From positions 1-64,000 of the forward strand of contig JABJJN010000072.1 of NCBI GenBank assembly GCA_018660835.1: a stretch of 64,000 nt of DNA. The letters run 5' to 3'. This DNA is from Gemmatimonadota bacterium (GTDB lineage Bacteria > Latescibacterota > UBA2968 > UBA8231). A model generated the notes under the pieces. That model was not told the origin of the DNA and did no database searches. It worked only from the letters and a program-made list of their open reading frames with translations. Positions 26,088 to 34,118 of the stretch are shown piece by piece; within the stretch, counting starts at the first letter, position 1, and each line of letters opens with the position of its first letter. A program made the position numbers and the translations under genes.

Positions 26088-26678
26088 ATGACGACCTTGC
26101 CAACTTGTAGTCGCGTGCGGCTCATGCCTCTCGTGATTTGCCTGATTCTTACCCCCCTTCTGACCCACACCGGTTGCTCAGACAGCGGTGGGGCAAGTCA
26201 GGTCGATCTGGCGTCTCAGGCACCACAGATCCCTGTGCCAGATGCGACGCAATTTGACGTCGCATCACACACTGGTAAAATCGTCGTTGTGAATTTCTGG
26301 GCCACATGGTGCGGCCCCTGTCGGATCGAAATACCGGCCCTGGTCAAGTTGCGAGAATCCTTCGCCGCTGACGAGGTCATCATCGTCGGTATTTCCACTG
26401 GAGAGTACGGATCTCCCGAGCAGGTGCGTAACAAGCTGGCCGCCTTCATCGAGCAGAAAGACATCAACTATCCGATCTTCTACGACGAATCAATGCAGGT
26501 TACGCATCAGTACAACGAGATGGCGCCCTTCCTGCATGCTGGCATTCCGGCGACGATGGTCTTTGATCGGCAAGGACGCGTTCACAAGCGACATCTGGGC
26601 GTACCCATGTATGACGGACAACTCGATCCACTCGGTGTCCTTCAGCGGGACATTCAGGGCCTTCTGGACCAGTCCTGA
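26088..26678 (+). CDS. TlpA-like thioredoxin-fold lipoprotein
   Basis: This envelope-anchored redoxin has 196 residues. An N-terminal signal ('RLMPLVICLILTPLLTHTGC') ends at a Cys in lipobox position. The thioredoxin domain carries 'VVNFWATWCGPCRIEIPALVKL', with the redox CGPC, and 'HAGIPATMVFDRQGRV' contains the cis-Pro region. Such proteins reduce or isomerise periplasmic disulfides or serve cytochrome c maturation; no cytochrome gene is nearby. GTG 26085 and ATG 26088 are adjacent; I use the ATG. It follows dnaE by about 50 bp and has its own promoter-like element. Confidence 0.87.
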   Translation: MTTLPTCSRVRLMPLVICLILTPLLTHTGCSDSGGASQVDLASQAPQIPVPDATQFDVASHTGKIVVVNFWATWCGPCRIEIPALVKLRESFAADEVIIVGISTGEYGSPEQVRNKLAAFIEQKDINYPIFYDESMQVTHQYNEMAPFLHAGIPATMVFDRQGRVHKRHLGVPMYDGQLDPLGVLQRDIQGLLDQS

Positions 26679-26720
26679 TCATTCTCGCCAGCCCTGATCT
26701 CTATTCGTCACAGAGCGGCC

Positions 26721-26757
26721 AAAAAAAAAGGGCATCCCGGCTGGGATGCCCTTCCTC
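26721..26757. terminator. Bidirectional-looking intrinsic terminator
   Basis: AAGGGCATCCC pairs with GGGATGCCCTT around GGCT (26728-26753). A run of nine A precedes the stem, so on the minus strand the hairpin is followed by a T-tract and should end transcripts of the small gene at 26860-27144 efficiently. On the plus strand the tail is TTCCTCTTCT, a weaker signal for the tlpA-like transcript. Confidence 0.85.
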
Positions 26758-26859
26758 TTCTAAACTCTGGTACTCAGTCCCCGTCGATCTCGCTCTGTCA
26801 GCCTCACTTTGGTAGCAGGTGAAGCGCCTTGAGGCCGGTCATGAGGACGGGTCGCGCTC

Positions 26860-27144
26860 TTAGCTGACGTATTCCTGGAGAATCGCCTTGCCGTGGCGCT
26901 TGACGAGGATTCCCTTGAAAGTCTCCAGAGAGATTCCCTTGCGCAGTTGTTCGAGAGCAACGGTCTTCGCCATCACCATCATCGTTCCGTTGCGATAGTC
27001 TGGAAAGCGGCAGAAGCTCGACGTGATCGCCTCACCGGTGACGCAACAGGTGTCTTCTAACTCCAACTCCTGCTGAGACTCAGGGTGAAATCCGAAATCT
27101 GTCGATTCCTCGCCGTCTTCGTCCTTGGACTTGGCCTTGGCCAT
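26860..27144 (-). CDS. Small conserved-looking protein of unknown function
   Basis: I do not recognise this 94-residue protein. It has a charged N-terminal tail ('MAKAKSKDEDGEES') and an acidic stretch before 'DTCCVTGEAITSSFCRFPDYRNGTMM', which contains three Cys. An amphipathic C-terminal half follows ('LEQLRKGISLETFKGILVKRHGKAILQEYVS'). No signal peptide or membrane segment is seen, so it is probably cytoplasmic. ATG 27144 is preferred over the track's TTG at 27168. It is monocistronic, with a strong terminator about 105 bp after its stop. Coding character is supported by normal composition and its own terminator. Confidence 0.65.
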   Translation of the reverse strand: MAKAKSKDEDGEESTDFGFHPESQQELELEDTCCVTGEAITSSFCRFPDYRNGTMMVMAKTVALEQLRKGISLETFKGILVKRHGKAILQEYVS

Positions 27145-27244
27145 GGTAGGGTCTTTCTTCCGATGCAAATTGGTAGATGACTCAAGCCTACGAATATAGG
27201 GCAGTTTGCTACAATCGCAACGGAGCCCGAGCTACCCCAGCAGG

Positions 27245-28006
27245 CTAGAATGGCAGGTCGTGAAAGCGGGACAGGACATCAGGACCAGACTCTGTGACAG
27301 CGATTGTGTGCTCGAATTGAGCAGACCGCATCCCGTCCGCGGTGACTGCCGTCCACTCGTCTTCCAGGACACGAACATCGGCGACGCCTGCATTCACCAT
27401 GGGTTCGATAGTGAACACAACACCTGGCTGCAGCCGACGACCGGTTCCAGACGTGCCGAAATGCAAGAGCTGCGGCTCCTCGTGGAAATTGCGCCCGATG
27501 CCATGACCACAGTAGTCGCGCACGACAGAGAAACCGGCCGCTTCAATGTGGGTCTGGATCTGGTGTCCCACATCTCCCAAACGCGCCGCCGGTTCACTAG
27601 TTCGCAGACCGATCTCAAGTCCTTCCTTGGTCGTTGCGAGCAATCGAGCAGTTTCTGGATCGATGTCACCCACGCCAAAGGAGACATTCATGTCTCCATG
27701 ATATCCGGCATTTTTTACGGCGATGTCGACTGAGATGATGTCACCATTCGCCAAACGGCGAGTGCCAGGAATTCCGTGGACGACCACCTCATTGATCGAC
27801 GTGCAGATACTACGTGGGTAGCCGCGGTAGTTGAGGGCACTGGCTACCGCGCCTTGCTGGCGGATGTAGGCGTCGGCAACCTCGTCCAATTCAGCCGTAG
27901 TAATACCGGGCGCAACCAGGTCGACCATGAGAGCCATGGCATCTGCCGCGATCCGGCAACTGTCGCGAATTCTCTCAATTTCATCTTGGGATTTCAGGTG
28001 CATCAT
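27245..28006 (-). CDS. map: Methionine aminopeptidase, type I
   Basis: This dinuclear metallo-enzyme removes the N-terminal Met from nascent proteins. It has 253 residues. All five metal ligands are in their usual settings: Asp in 'ISVDIAV', Asp in 'GYHGDMNVSF', His in 'YCGHGIGRNFHEEP', Glu in 'FTIEPMVN' and Glu in 'SAQFEHTIAV'. ATG 28006 or 28003 is the likely start; the track ORF adds seven residues. It stands alone rather than in the common ribosomal-protein/secY/adk cluster. Confidence 0.95.
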   Translation of the reverse strand: MMHLKSQDEIERIRDSCRIAADAMALMVDLVAPGITTAELDEVADAYIRQQGAVASALNYRGYPRSICTSINEVVVHGIPGTRRLANGDIISVDIAVKNAGYHGDMNVSFGVGDIDPETARLLATTKEGLEIGLRTSEPAARLGDVGHQIQTHIEAAGFSVVRDYCGHGIGRNFHEEPQLLHFGTSGTGRRLQPGVVFTIEPMVNAGVADVRVLEDEWTAVTADGMRSAQFEHTIAVTESGPDVLSRFHDLPF

Positions 28007-28051
28007 CGGGTTCCAAATCTTCGGCAACGAATGACAGAGGATCGCAGTATC

Positions 28052-28071
28052 ACAGCCACCGAAGTGGCTGT
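28052..28071. promoter_or_regulatory. Perfect hairpin in the divergent map/glycosyltransferase region
   Basis: ACAGCCAC and GTGGCTGT form a perfect 8-bp stem around CGAA. It lies 46 bp upstream of map and 31 bp upstream of the glycosyltransferase gene. It could be a dyad operator for either divergent gene or an RNA hairpin in one leader. There is no T-tract, so it is not a terminator. Confidence 0.4.
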
Positions 28072-28101
28072 CAAGATCTGATTGGGTAAGATAGATTCAC
28101 T

Positions 28102-29118
28102 ATGGGCATACCTGTCGTATCGGTTCTGCTGCCTGTCTATAATGGCGCGGCGACCTTGGCGGAGGCACTAGAGAGCCTCCGTAGTCAATCCATGGACGAT
28201 CTGGAGATCGTTGTCGTAGACGATGGATCGACAGATGCAACTGGCTCGCTGCTTGCCAGCTGGGATGATCCGCGTTTGCGCGTCATCTCTCTGCCACATG
28301 CAGGTCTGCTGCCGGCTCTGAATACGGGACTGGCCGCGTGCCAGGGCGAATTCATTGCCCGCATGGACGCAGATGATCGGTCCCACGAGACCCGCCTGGA
28401 AGAGCAGGTCGACCTGCTACGCAGTGACGACCGAATCGGCGTCGTCGGTTGCCTCGTCCATTCCTTTCCGCCGCAGGATGTGGCCGAGGGATTCCGCATC
28501 TATGAACAATGGCAGAATCAGTTGGTTACGCACCAGGACATCACCCGCGAAATCTTCATCGAAAGCCCGATCGCTCACCCCTCTGCCATGATGCGTCGTG
28601 GGGAGTTGCAGCAGATGGGTGGCTACCACGAAAACGGCTGGCCAGAGGATTATGATCTTTGGCTGCGTTACCACGCGGTGGGCCGACACTTCGCCAAGGT
28701 GCCCCACGTGAGACTGGATTGGCGCGAGCATGGCGCCCGGGCGACGCGCACGGATAGTCGATACTCGGTGGAGAATTTCCTCCGCGCCAAGGCACACTAT
28801 CTGCTGGCTGGCCCCCTGGCAGAGCGCAATGGTTTGTTCGTGTGGGGTGCCGGTAAAACCGGACGACGACTGTCCAAACACCTGATCCGCGGCGGACAAC
28901 CACCTGACAGATTTGTCGATGTCGCCGATGACAAGATCGGAAAAACCTTGCGAGGCATTCAGATCATCGGTGTCGAGGATGTGCTGTCTCATTGGGCTGA
29001 GTTTGAGCGACCGATCCTGCTGGCCGCCGTCGCTTCGCGCGGCGCACGACAGCTGATTCGGCAGCAATTGAGTGATTGGGGTTGGCAGGAGGGTGTTGAA
29101 TACCTCTGCGTCGCCTGA
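28102..29118 (+). CDS. Family 2 glycosyltransferase with a C-terminal Rossmann-like domain
   Basis: The N-terminal 225 residues are a GT-A fold: 'VSVLLPVYNGAATLAEALESL', 'VVDDGSTDAT', 'ARMDADD' (DxD-type) and 'WPEDYDLWLRY'. The C-terminal 95 residues are separate: 'LFVWGAGKTGRRLSKHLIRGG' is a GxGxxG-like nucleotide-binding loop, followed by 'FVDVADDKIGKTLRGIQIIG' and 'PILLAAVASRGARQLIRQQL'. That segment resembles the N-terminal sensor of PglD/FlaA1-type sugar enzymes. The donor and acceptor are unknown. It is not adjacent to the polysaccharide operon. Confidence 0.85.
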   Translation: MGIPVVSVLLPVYNGAATLAEALESLRSQSMDDLEIVVVDDGSTDATGSLLASWDDPRLRVISLPHAGLLPALNTGLAACQGEFIARMDADDRSHETRLEEQVDLLRSDDRIGVVGCLVHSFPPQDVAEGFRIYEQWQNQLVTHQDITREIFIESPIAHPSAMMRRGELQQMGGYHENGWPEDYDLWLRYHAVGRHFAKVPHVRLDWREHGARATRTDSRYSVENFLRAKAHYLLAGPLAERNGLFVWGAGKTGRRLSKHLIRGGQPPDRFVDVADDKIGKTLRGIQIIGVEDVLSHWAEFERPILLAAVASRGARQLIRQQLSDWGWQEGVEYLCVA

Positions 29119-29129
29119 ACAATAGCTGC

Positions 29130-29158
29130 TTGCGGTTGGTCCCTATCGTTGGTATTAA
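29130..29158 (+). promoter_or_regulatory. Candidate promoter for the 29233 gene
   Basis: TTGCGG (29130-29135), a 17-bp spacer and TATTAA (29153-29158) precede the hypothetical gene, giving a leader of about 65 nt. The match to consensus is moderate. Confidence 0.45.
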
Positions 29159-29232
29159 TGCAGGACCTGTAGCATACCATCGATTCTCCCCGTCCCCTCC
29201 CAAGTCTCACCACCTGGTAAGGAGATGGTTTG

Positions 29233-29982
29233 ATGGACAGTTCAGCCTATATCGATCTCAACAGTGGAGAGCAGGAAACAGTCTTCTTCTTTCTCCTGAA
29301 TGCCTATCTGTTGTCACGGATAGAGACAGGTTGCGAGTCGGACGGAGATGAAGAGGTCAATGTATACATGGCCGGTCTGTTGCACGGGGTGGTGGATGGT
29401 CGTTTCTACACCCAAGCGACGGACCATCTGGCCGTGTCATGCACCGATGTCCAGCGCAAGGCCGAGGACGGTGGATCAGACCGATCGCGAACTGACGTCT
29501 ATCGCGCCAACGCCGATCATCGGATGATCGCCTTCGGTCTGTTTGACGGATGGGGCGAGAGATCTTCGCGTTTGCGAAGCGCAACGTCCACGTCGGAAGG
29601 TTATCTGGAAGAAGCGCAAAAGTTCTACGGCTGGGCATCAGCCTATTGCCGGCGAATGCCGCAGCGCTACGGTATGCTCGCCCAGACGCTGGATCGGCTT
29701 GCACAGGACTTCAAGACGTATCATGGCGTGCTCGATCACATGTCTCGACATCATCTTGATTTGCTCCCGAGACTCACACGTGGTCAGACTTTCCATCTGG
29801 AACATGAGGCACATGAATCAGCTCTGCCGGCGATCGAGGAACACGCCCTCGATCGCATGTTGGACGCCTACAACGCATGGCGTTCAGAGCCCAACTCTGA
29901 CACGCGCGATGAATTTCTGCGCCAAAGCAGCACGTATAGTCAGCTCCGGCCGGCCTTCACAGGTGACAACCTGCTGAACTAG
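29233..29982 (+). CDS. Protein of unknown function
   Basis: I do not recognise this 249-residue protein. It starts at ATG 29233, about 9 nt after TAAGGAGA. The sequence is helical-looking and polar ('YLEEAQKFYGWASAYCRRMPQRYGMLAQTLDRLAQDF'), with His-rich 'HMSRHHLDLL' and 'FHLEHEAHE' stretches. No signal peptide is seen; 'ETVFFFLLNAYLLSRIE' near the N-terminus is short and probably a buried helix. The ribosome site and promoter-like element argue that it is real. A 13-bp sequence, CAGGTGACAACCT, is duplicated across its stop codon. Confidence 0.7.
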   Translation: MDSSAYIDLNSGEQETVFFFLLNAYLLSRIETGCESDGDEEVNVYMAGLLHGVVDGRFYTQATDHLAVSCTDVQRKAEDGGSDRSRTDVYRANADHRMIAFGLFDGWGERSSRLRSATSTSEGYLEEAQKFYGWASAYCRRMPQRYGMLAQTLDRLAQDFKTYHGVLDHMSRHHLDLLPRLTRGQTFHLEHEAHESALPAIEEHALDRMLDAYNAWRSEPNSDTRDEFLRQSSTYSQLRPAFTGDNLLN

Positions 29983-30077
29983 CAGGTGACAACCTAGTGA
30001 AATAGAAAGTGCTCGGAGAATCTGTGTAGGTGTAGAATTGCCAACCAGGGCAGGGCTGACAGACGGGCCGGCCTGTT

Positions 30078-30578
30078 CTACAGACCGAGAATCTCTCGCG
30101 TCAGCTTGGGCAGCTGCCGCAGGTCGCGTAGTTCGTAGCGGTTCCCGTCGGTGTCCTCGATCAAGGCTCGTTGCCGCGACAGCAAGCGGATATTGCTGCG
30201 AATACCACGGATCTCGATATGCCGGGGTCCACTCGAAGTCTGCACGTCGGCGTGGACGACGCCAAATTCCTCACCGATGTCGCCGAATTCGGTGATGACG
30301 GGGAGAAAGTACGTCCGCTGTAGCTCATCATCGAGGACTCGGCGACTATCGGCTTCTATGGTGGTGAGGTCCTCAATGATGCCGATCTCCTCGCCATCCG
30401 CCGCAAACAAACCGATGAAGGCGTCTGCCATTTCCAAAGGAAATGCTCGCCGGATCGTAACGTCTTCGTAGCGCTCCTCGCCGACGTGAACGGTGAGGGT
30501 ACGCGCCTCATTGCGCTCCATACGAATCGACTTCGCGTCGAGTAGCCCCACATCGGGCAAGGAATTTGAATCGCTCAC
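30078..30578 (-). CDS. DUF1854 protein paired with an ABC exporter
   Basis: The 166-residue DUF1854 domain protein ('IRRAFPLEMADAFIGLFAADGEEIGIIEDL', 'PVITEFGDIGEEFGVVHADVQTSSGPR', 'LIEDTDGNRYELRDL') has its GTG start overlapping the stop of the ABC transporter gene (GTGA). From memory, NCBI models label DUF1854 proteins and their neighbouring ABC transporters as cyanophycin-metabolism associated. No cyanophycin synthetase is in this window, so that link is only family-level. A role as an accessory or regulator of the transporter is inferred from coupling. Confidence 0.82.
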   Translation of the reverse strand: MSDSNSLPDVGLLDAKSIRMERNEARTLTVHVGEERYEDVTIRRAFPLEMADAFIGLFAADGEEIGIIEDLTTIEADSRRVLDDELQRTYFLPVITEFGDIGEEFGVVHADVQTSSGPRHIEIRGIRSNIRLLSRQRALIEDTDGNRYELRDLRQLPKLTREILGL

Positions 30579-32884
30579 ACAGCCCTCACCTTCGCCAACT
30601 CCGTCTGCATGTCCACGAGACGTCGGTAGACGCCATCTTCCTTTTCCAGCAGTTCAGCGTGCGTGCCAACCTCGGCGATTCGCCCCCGCTCCATGACAAA
30701 GAGGCGATCCGCATTCTTTAGCGTTGAGAGCCGATGGGCGATGGCGAAGGTTGTGCGATCCTGAGTAAGGCGCTCGAGAGCCTCCTGGATCTCGAATTCT
30801 GTCTCAGTGTCGACGGAGCTTGTTGCCTCGTCAAGAATCAAGATCCGTGGATTTCCGATCAGGGCGCGCGCAATGGAGATCCGCTGGCGTTCGCCACCCG
30901 ATAAACGTCCCCCCCGCTCACCCACTTCCGAGTCGTACCCATCGGGGAATCTCATGATAAATTTGTGCGCATTCGCCGCGCGTGCGGCGGCAATGATCTT
31001 TGCCCGTGAAGCATCAGGCAGACCATAAGCGATATTCTGCGCGATCGATCCCTGGAACAGCAGTGGTTCCTGCAACACCACGCCAATCTGTGATCGTAGT
31101 TTGCGCTGCTGCAGCTGCGTAATCGGCACACCATCGATGATGACTTCGCCATCGGAAGCATCAAAGAATCTGGAAATCAGATTCACGAGGGTCGATTTTC
31201 CTGCACCGGATGGACCCACGAGACCAATCATCTCACCGGGCTCTACGTGAAAATTCACACGATCGAGAATACGCTCGAAGCCGTCGTATGTGAAAGAGAC
31301 ATTGTGGAAGGCGATCTGCCCCTTCACAAGACCGGGATCGACAGCATCGGCCTGGTCGGTCACATCTGGTTCCGTATCGAGGATCTCGAATACTCGTTCC
31401 GCCGTCGTCGCAGCCGACTCGAGCTGATCCGACAGAACACTCAACTCGCGCACGGGTCCGTAGAACATGACCATGTAGGCGATAAACGCCTGCAACTCTC
31501 CTAGAGTGAGGGTGTTGCTCAATACTCGATTGCCGCCAAACCACCACAGGATGACGGACCCCGTGGAGGTGATGAAAGCGATACCCGGCAGGAAATAGGC
31601 CTTCATTTTCACCGATTCCATGCGAGAATCACGCAGGTCGGAATTGCGCTGATCAAAGCGCTTCATCTCACGCTCTTCCTGGGCAAAAGCTTTGACGACC
31701 TTCACACCAGGGATCGTGTCGGCGAGTTGTGAGTTCAATGCCGAGATACGACGCCAGATCGTATGGAAGGTCCAATGAATGCGCTTACGATAGATCTGGG
31801 TGACAAACAGCATGATAGGCGTCGGGATCAGCGCCAGAATTGCCAGCTGCCAATTCATCCAAAAGAGCATGACACCGATCCCAATGAGCGTCAGGACGGC
31901 GATAACCATGTCCTGGAATCCGGAGGTGATAAAGCCACGCATCCGTTCCGTATCACTCGTCACCCGGGTCATGATGCGACCGGTACTGTGACGGGAGTAG
32001 AACGAGAGGGACAGGTGTTGCAGATAGTTGAAGATCTCTGTCTGCAGATCGTATGTAATTCGTTGCCCCAACCAACCCAGGGTATACGAGCGAATTGCGT
32101 TGAGGATCATGCGGCTGAAATGAATGCTGAATAGGCCAAGCACGACCCAACTCAGAAGAGTGACCTGCGCGGCGGGCGGAACCATCGGTGTATCCGATGT
32201 CTTCTGCATGTAGATCCCCGCCCCATCCTCAACCATGTAGTCGGCGATCACGGGTGTGATCACGTCATCGATGAGGATGAGATTCAATCGCGGCGGCAGC
32301 AGGCCTATGACTGTCATTGTGAGGGTCAGTGTGAAACCCAGTAGGGCGATCTTCTTGTAGGGACGCACATAAGTGAAGAGGCGCCAGAAGGTCTCCGTTT
32401 TCTTGATACAGTTCGGACAGACCTTTGTCCCTTTCCGTAGAGCTCGACCGCATGTTTCGCAGTGTTCGACGGGGCGGGCGGGGGCCTGTAAATCATCTGA
32501 CTCGTCCACCTCGACCGCAGGCCGTGTCAGAATCGCTTCGATCGCCTGGGGCACGGAGGAGAACTTGAAGTAGGCGCCTTGGGAGAAGCGGACAAGCTCC
32601 CGCGTTCCCTCTTCGACTTCGGCAATCAAGGATCCGCTGCCGACGTGATTTCGGGTCTGCACACGCAGAACACGATCGATGGGGATACTCTCGACCTGGG
32701 GGCCCGCAGCGCCATTGGCGTGCAGGATCAGCAGCCGCTCATCGGTGACGGTCAGGACCGAATCGGCGAAATTGCCATTCGTGTCGATGTCGGCGATCAG
32801 CAGAACGAGGGGTAGCTCACCCGGGTGTAATTCTTGCCGCAGAGAGGCGTCGAGATGGTCGGGGAGGGGCTCGACGAGATCCAA
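30575..32884 (-). CDS. ABC exporter with N-terminal PH-like and zinc-ribbon segments
   Basis: This is a half-transporter of 769 residues. Residues 1-120 form a soluble domain of PH-like pattern ('LTVTDERLLILHANGAAGPQVESIPIDRVLRVQTRN'). A zinc ribbon follows at about 145-165 ('CETCGRALRKGTKVCPNC'), then a six-helix type 1 exporter domain and a nucleotide-binding domain. The NBD has Walker A 'GPSGAGKS', signature 'LSGGERQR', Walker B 'ILILDEATS' and H-loop 'IAHRLSTL'. It would work as a homodimer. The TTG start is uncertain because the upstream AGGAG is about 14 nt away. It is coupled to DUF1854, and the substrate is unknown. Confidence 0.88.
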   Translation of the reverse strand: MDLVEPLPDHLDASLRQELHPGELPLVLLIADIDTNGNFADSVLTVTDERLLILHANGAAGPQVESIPIDRVLRVQTRNHVGSGSLIAEVEEGTRELVRFSQGAYFKFSSVPQAIEAILTRPAVEVDESDDLQAPARPVEHCETCGRALRKGTKVCPNCIKKTETFWRLFTYVRPYKKIALLGFTLTLTMTVIGLLPPRLNLILIDDVITPVIADYMVEDGAGIYMQKTSDTPMVPPAAQVTLLSWVVLGLFSIHFSRMILNAIRSYTLGWLGQRITYDLQTEIFNYLQHLSLSFYSRHSTGRIMTRVTSDTERMRGFITSGFQDMVIAVLTLIGIGVMLFWMNWQLAILALIPTPIMLFVTQIYRKRIHWTFHTIWRRISALNSQLADTIPGVKVVKAFAQEEREMKRFDQRNSDLRDSRMESVKMKAYFLPGIAFITSTGSVILWWFGGNRVLSNTLTLGELQAFIAYMVMFYGPVRELSVLSDQLESAATTAERVFEILDTEPDVTDQADAVDPGLVKGQIAFHNVSFTYDGFERILDRVNFHVEPGEMIGLVGPSGAGKSTLVNLISRFFDASDGEVIIDGVPITQLQQRKLRSQIGVVLQEPLLFQGSIAQNIAYGLPDASRAKIIAAARAANAHKFIMRFPDGYDSEVGERGGRLSGGERQRISIARALIGNPRILILDEATSSVDTETEFEIQEALERLTQDRTTFAIAHRLSTLKNADRLFVMERGRIAEVGTHAELLEKEDGVYRRLVDMQTELAKVRAV

Positions 32885-32983
32885 AACTGGGGGCTGTTCT
32901 CCTGCGGTCGGGGGGTCTGATCTGGCGCCGTCCAGGACGCCGGAGGAACGGAACTCAAACCCCTACGGGCCAATGAGTTAGTC

Positions 32984-33060
32984 GTCTTCGACACGAAGAC
33001 AAACCGGTGTCGATTTGCGTAACTGAATGTAGGGCGTGAAGTTACGCGTGGCAATGCCAC
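32984..33060 (+). promoter_or_regulatory. Cluster of three hairpins in the leader of the PLP-enzyme/glcDE operon
   Basis: Three perfect inverted repeats lie within 77 bp: GTCTTCG/CGAAGAC (32984-33000, 3-nt loop), GCGTAACT/AGTTACGC (33017-33047, 15-nt loop) and GTGGC/GCCAC (33048-33060, 3-nt loop). The last ends 10 bp before the AAGGAG of the downstream gene. The arrangement suggests a structured 5' leader. No known riboswitch class was recognised and no T-tract follows. Confidence 0.45.
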
Positions 33061-33080
33061 TAGTTCGAAGGAGATCTGCT

Positions 33081-34118
33081 GTGACCACCACCTATTCCGT
33101 ACCCGAGTTGCGCCAGCGGCTGGCCAGGCTGCCCCGCCTGTCACTTGCGTGCCTGCCCACACCATTGCAGGAAGCACCGCGCCTGAGCGAGGCCCTTGGG
33201 GGTCCCAGAATCCTTATCAAACGGGAGGACCTCACGGGCATGGCCATGGGTGGCAACAAGATTCGTGAATTCGAATACTCGATCGCTCCCGCTGTGGAGG
33301 CTGGCTGCGATGTGCTGCTACACGGTGCTGCGGCACAATCGAATCAGTCTCGGCAGACGGCTGCCGTCGCCGCTCGCCTTGGTCTGCGTTCCGTCGTCGT
33401 TGGGCGGCAGGATGCGCATGCGAAACTGCAAGGCAATCTGCTGCTGAGCCACTTGTTTGGTGCCGAGATTCAACTACACCAGATGGGCGATCAAGGTGAT
33501 GCGGTGAAGGCAACCATGCAGCGCCTGCGAGACGAAGGCCATCACCCATACAACACCAGTTCCGACGGAGCCGCATTGCGCGGCGTGGCGTATGTCGATG
33601 GATTTTGCGAATTGTTCGAACAACTGCAGTCAATGCAGGTCACACCTGACGCGATCTATGTTTGCTCCGGAGCTCATACACATACGGGGCTCGTCGTTGG
33701 CGCACGGGCACTGGGCCTGCCCTGGCGCTTGATTGGTGTCAGTCCCAGCCCACGCGATGATGCACGGGCGGCACAACAGCACGTCGACCTGGCGGCGGAG
33801 CATGCAAGGATTCTGGATTTGGATATTGATGTGACTGCGGCTGACCTGGAGAGCTACGCGGAGTTCGTTGGCCCTGATTACGGTGTGGTCACCGAAGGCA
33901 GCCAACGTGCACTGCAAGTGACGGCCCAATCAGAGGGCCTGGTGCTGGACCCCTGCTACTCGGGTAAGACGATGGCGGGGTTGATGGCTCACATTGAACG
34001 CGGCTGGTGGGGACCTGAGCACACGGTCGTCTATGTGCACACAGGTGGCACACCGGCGTTGTTCGCGTACGCCGATGAATTGGGTCTGGCAACGCCGGCC
34101 CTGGACGGTCGTGACTGA
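33081..34118 (+). CDS. PLP-dependent D-cysteine desulfhydrase/ACC deaminase family enzyme
   Basis: This fold-type II PLP enzyme has 345 residues. The cofactor lysine is in 'LTGMAMGGNKIREFEY' and the Asn/Ser-rich 'HGAAAQSNQSRQTAAVAARLGL' binds the substrate carboxylate. 'LDPCYSGKTMAGLM' and 'VYVHTGGTPALFAY' complete the site. The family deaminates D-cysteine or ACC, or racemises other amino acids. The particular reaction cannot be decided here, although a Thr replaces the Gly of GGLPALF-type motifs. GTG 33081 has AAGGAG 7 nt upstream. It overlaps glcD, so the product may feed oxidation by GlcDE. Confidence 0.88.
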   Translation: MTTTYSVPELRQRLARLPRLSLACLPTPLQEAPRLSEALGGPRILIKREDLTGMAMGGNKIREFEYSIAPAVEAGCDVLLHGAAAQSNQSRQTAAVAARLGLRSVVVGRQDAHAKLQGNLLLSHLFGAEIQLHQMGDQGDAVKATMQRLRDEGHHPYNTSSDGAALRGVAYVDGFCELFEQLQSMQVTPDAIYVCSGAHTHTGLVVGARALGLPWRLIGVSPSPRDDARAAQQHVDLAAEHARILDLDIDVTAADLESYAEFVGPDYGVVTEGSQRALQVTAQSEGLVLDPCYSGKTMAGLMAHIERGWWGPEHTVVYVHTGGTPALFAYADELGLATPALDGRD

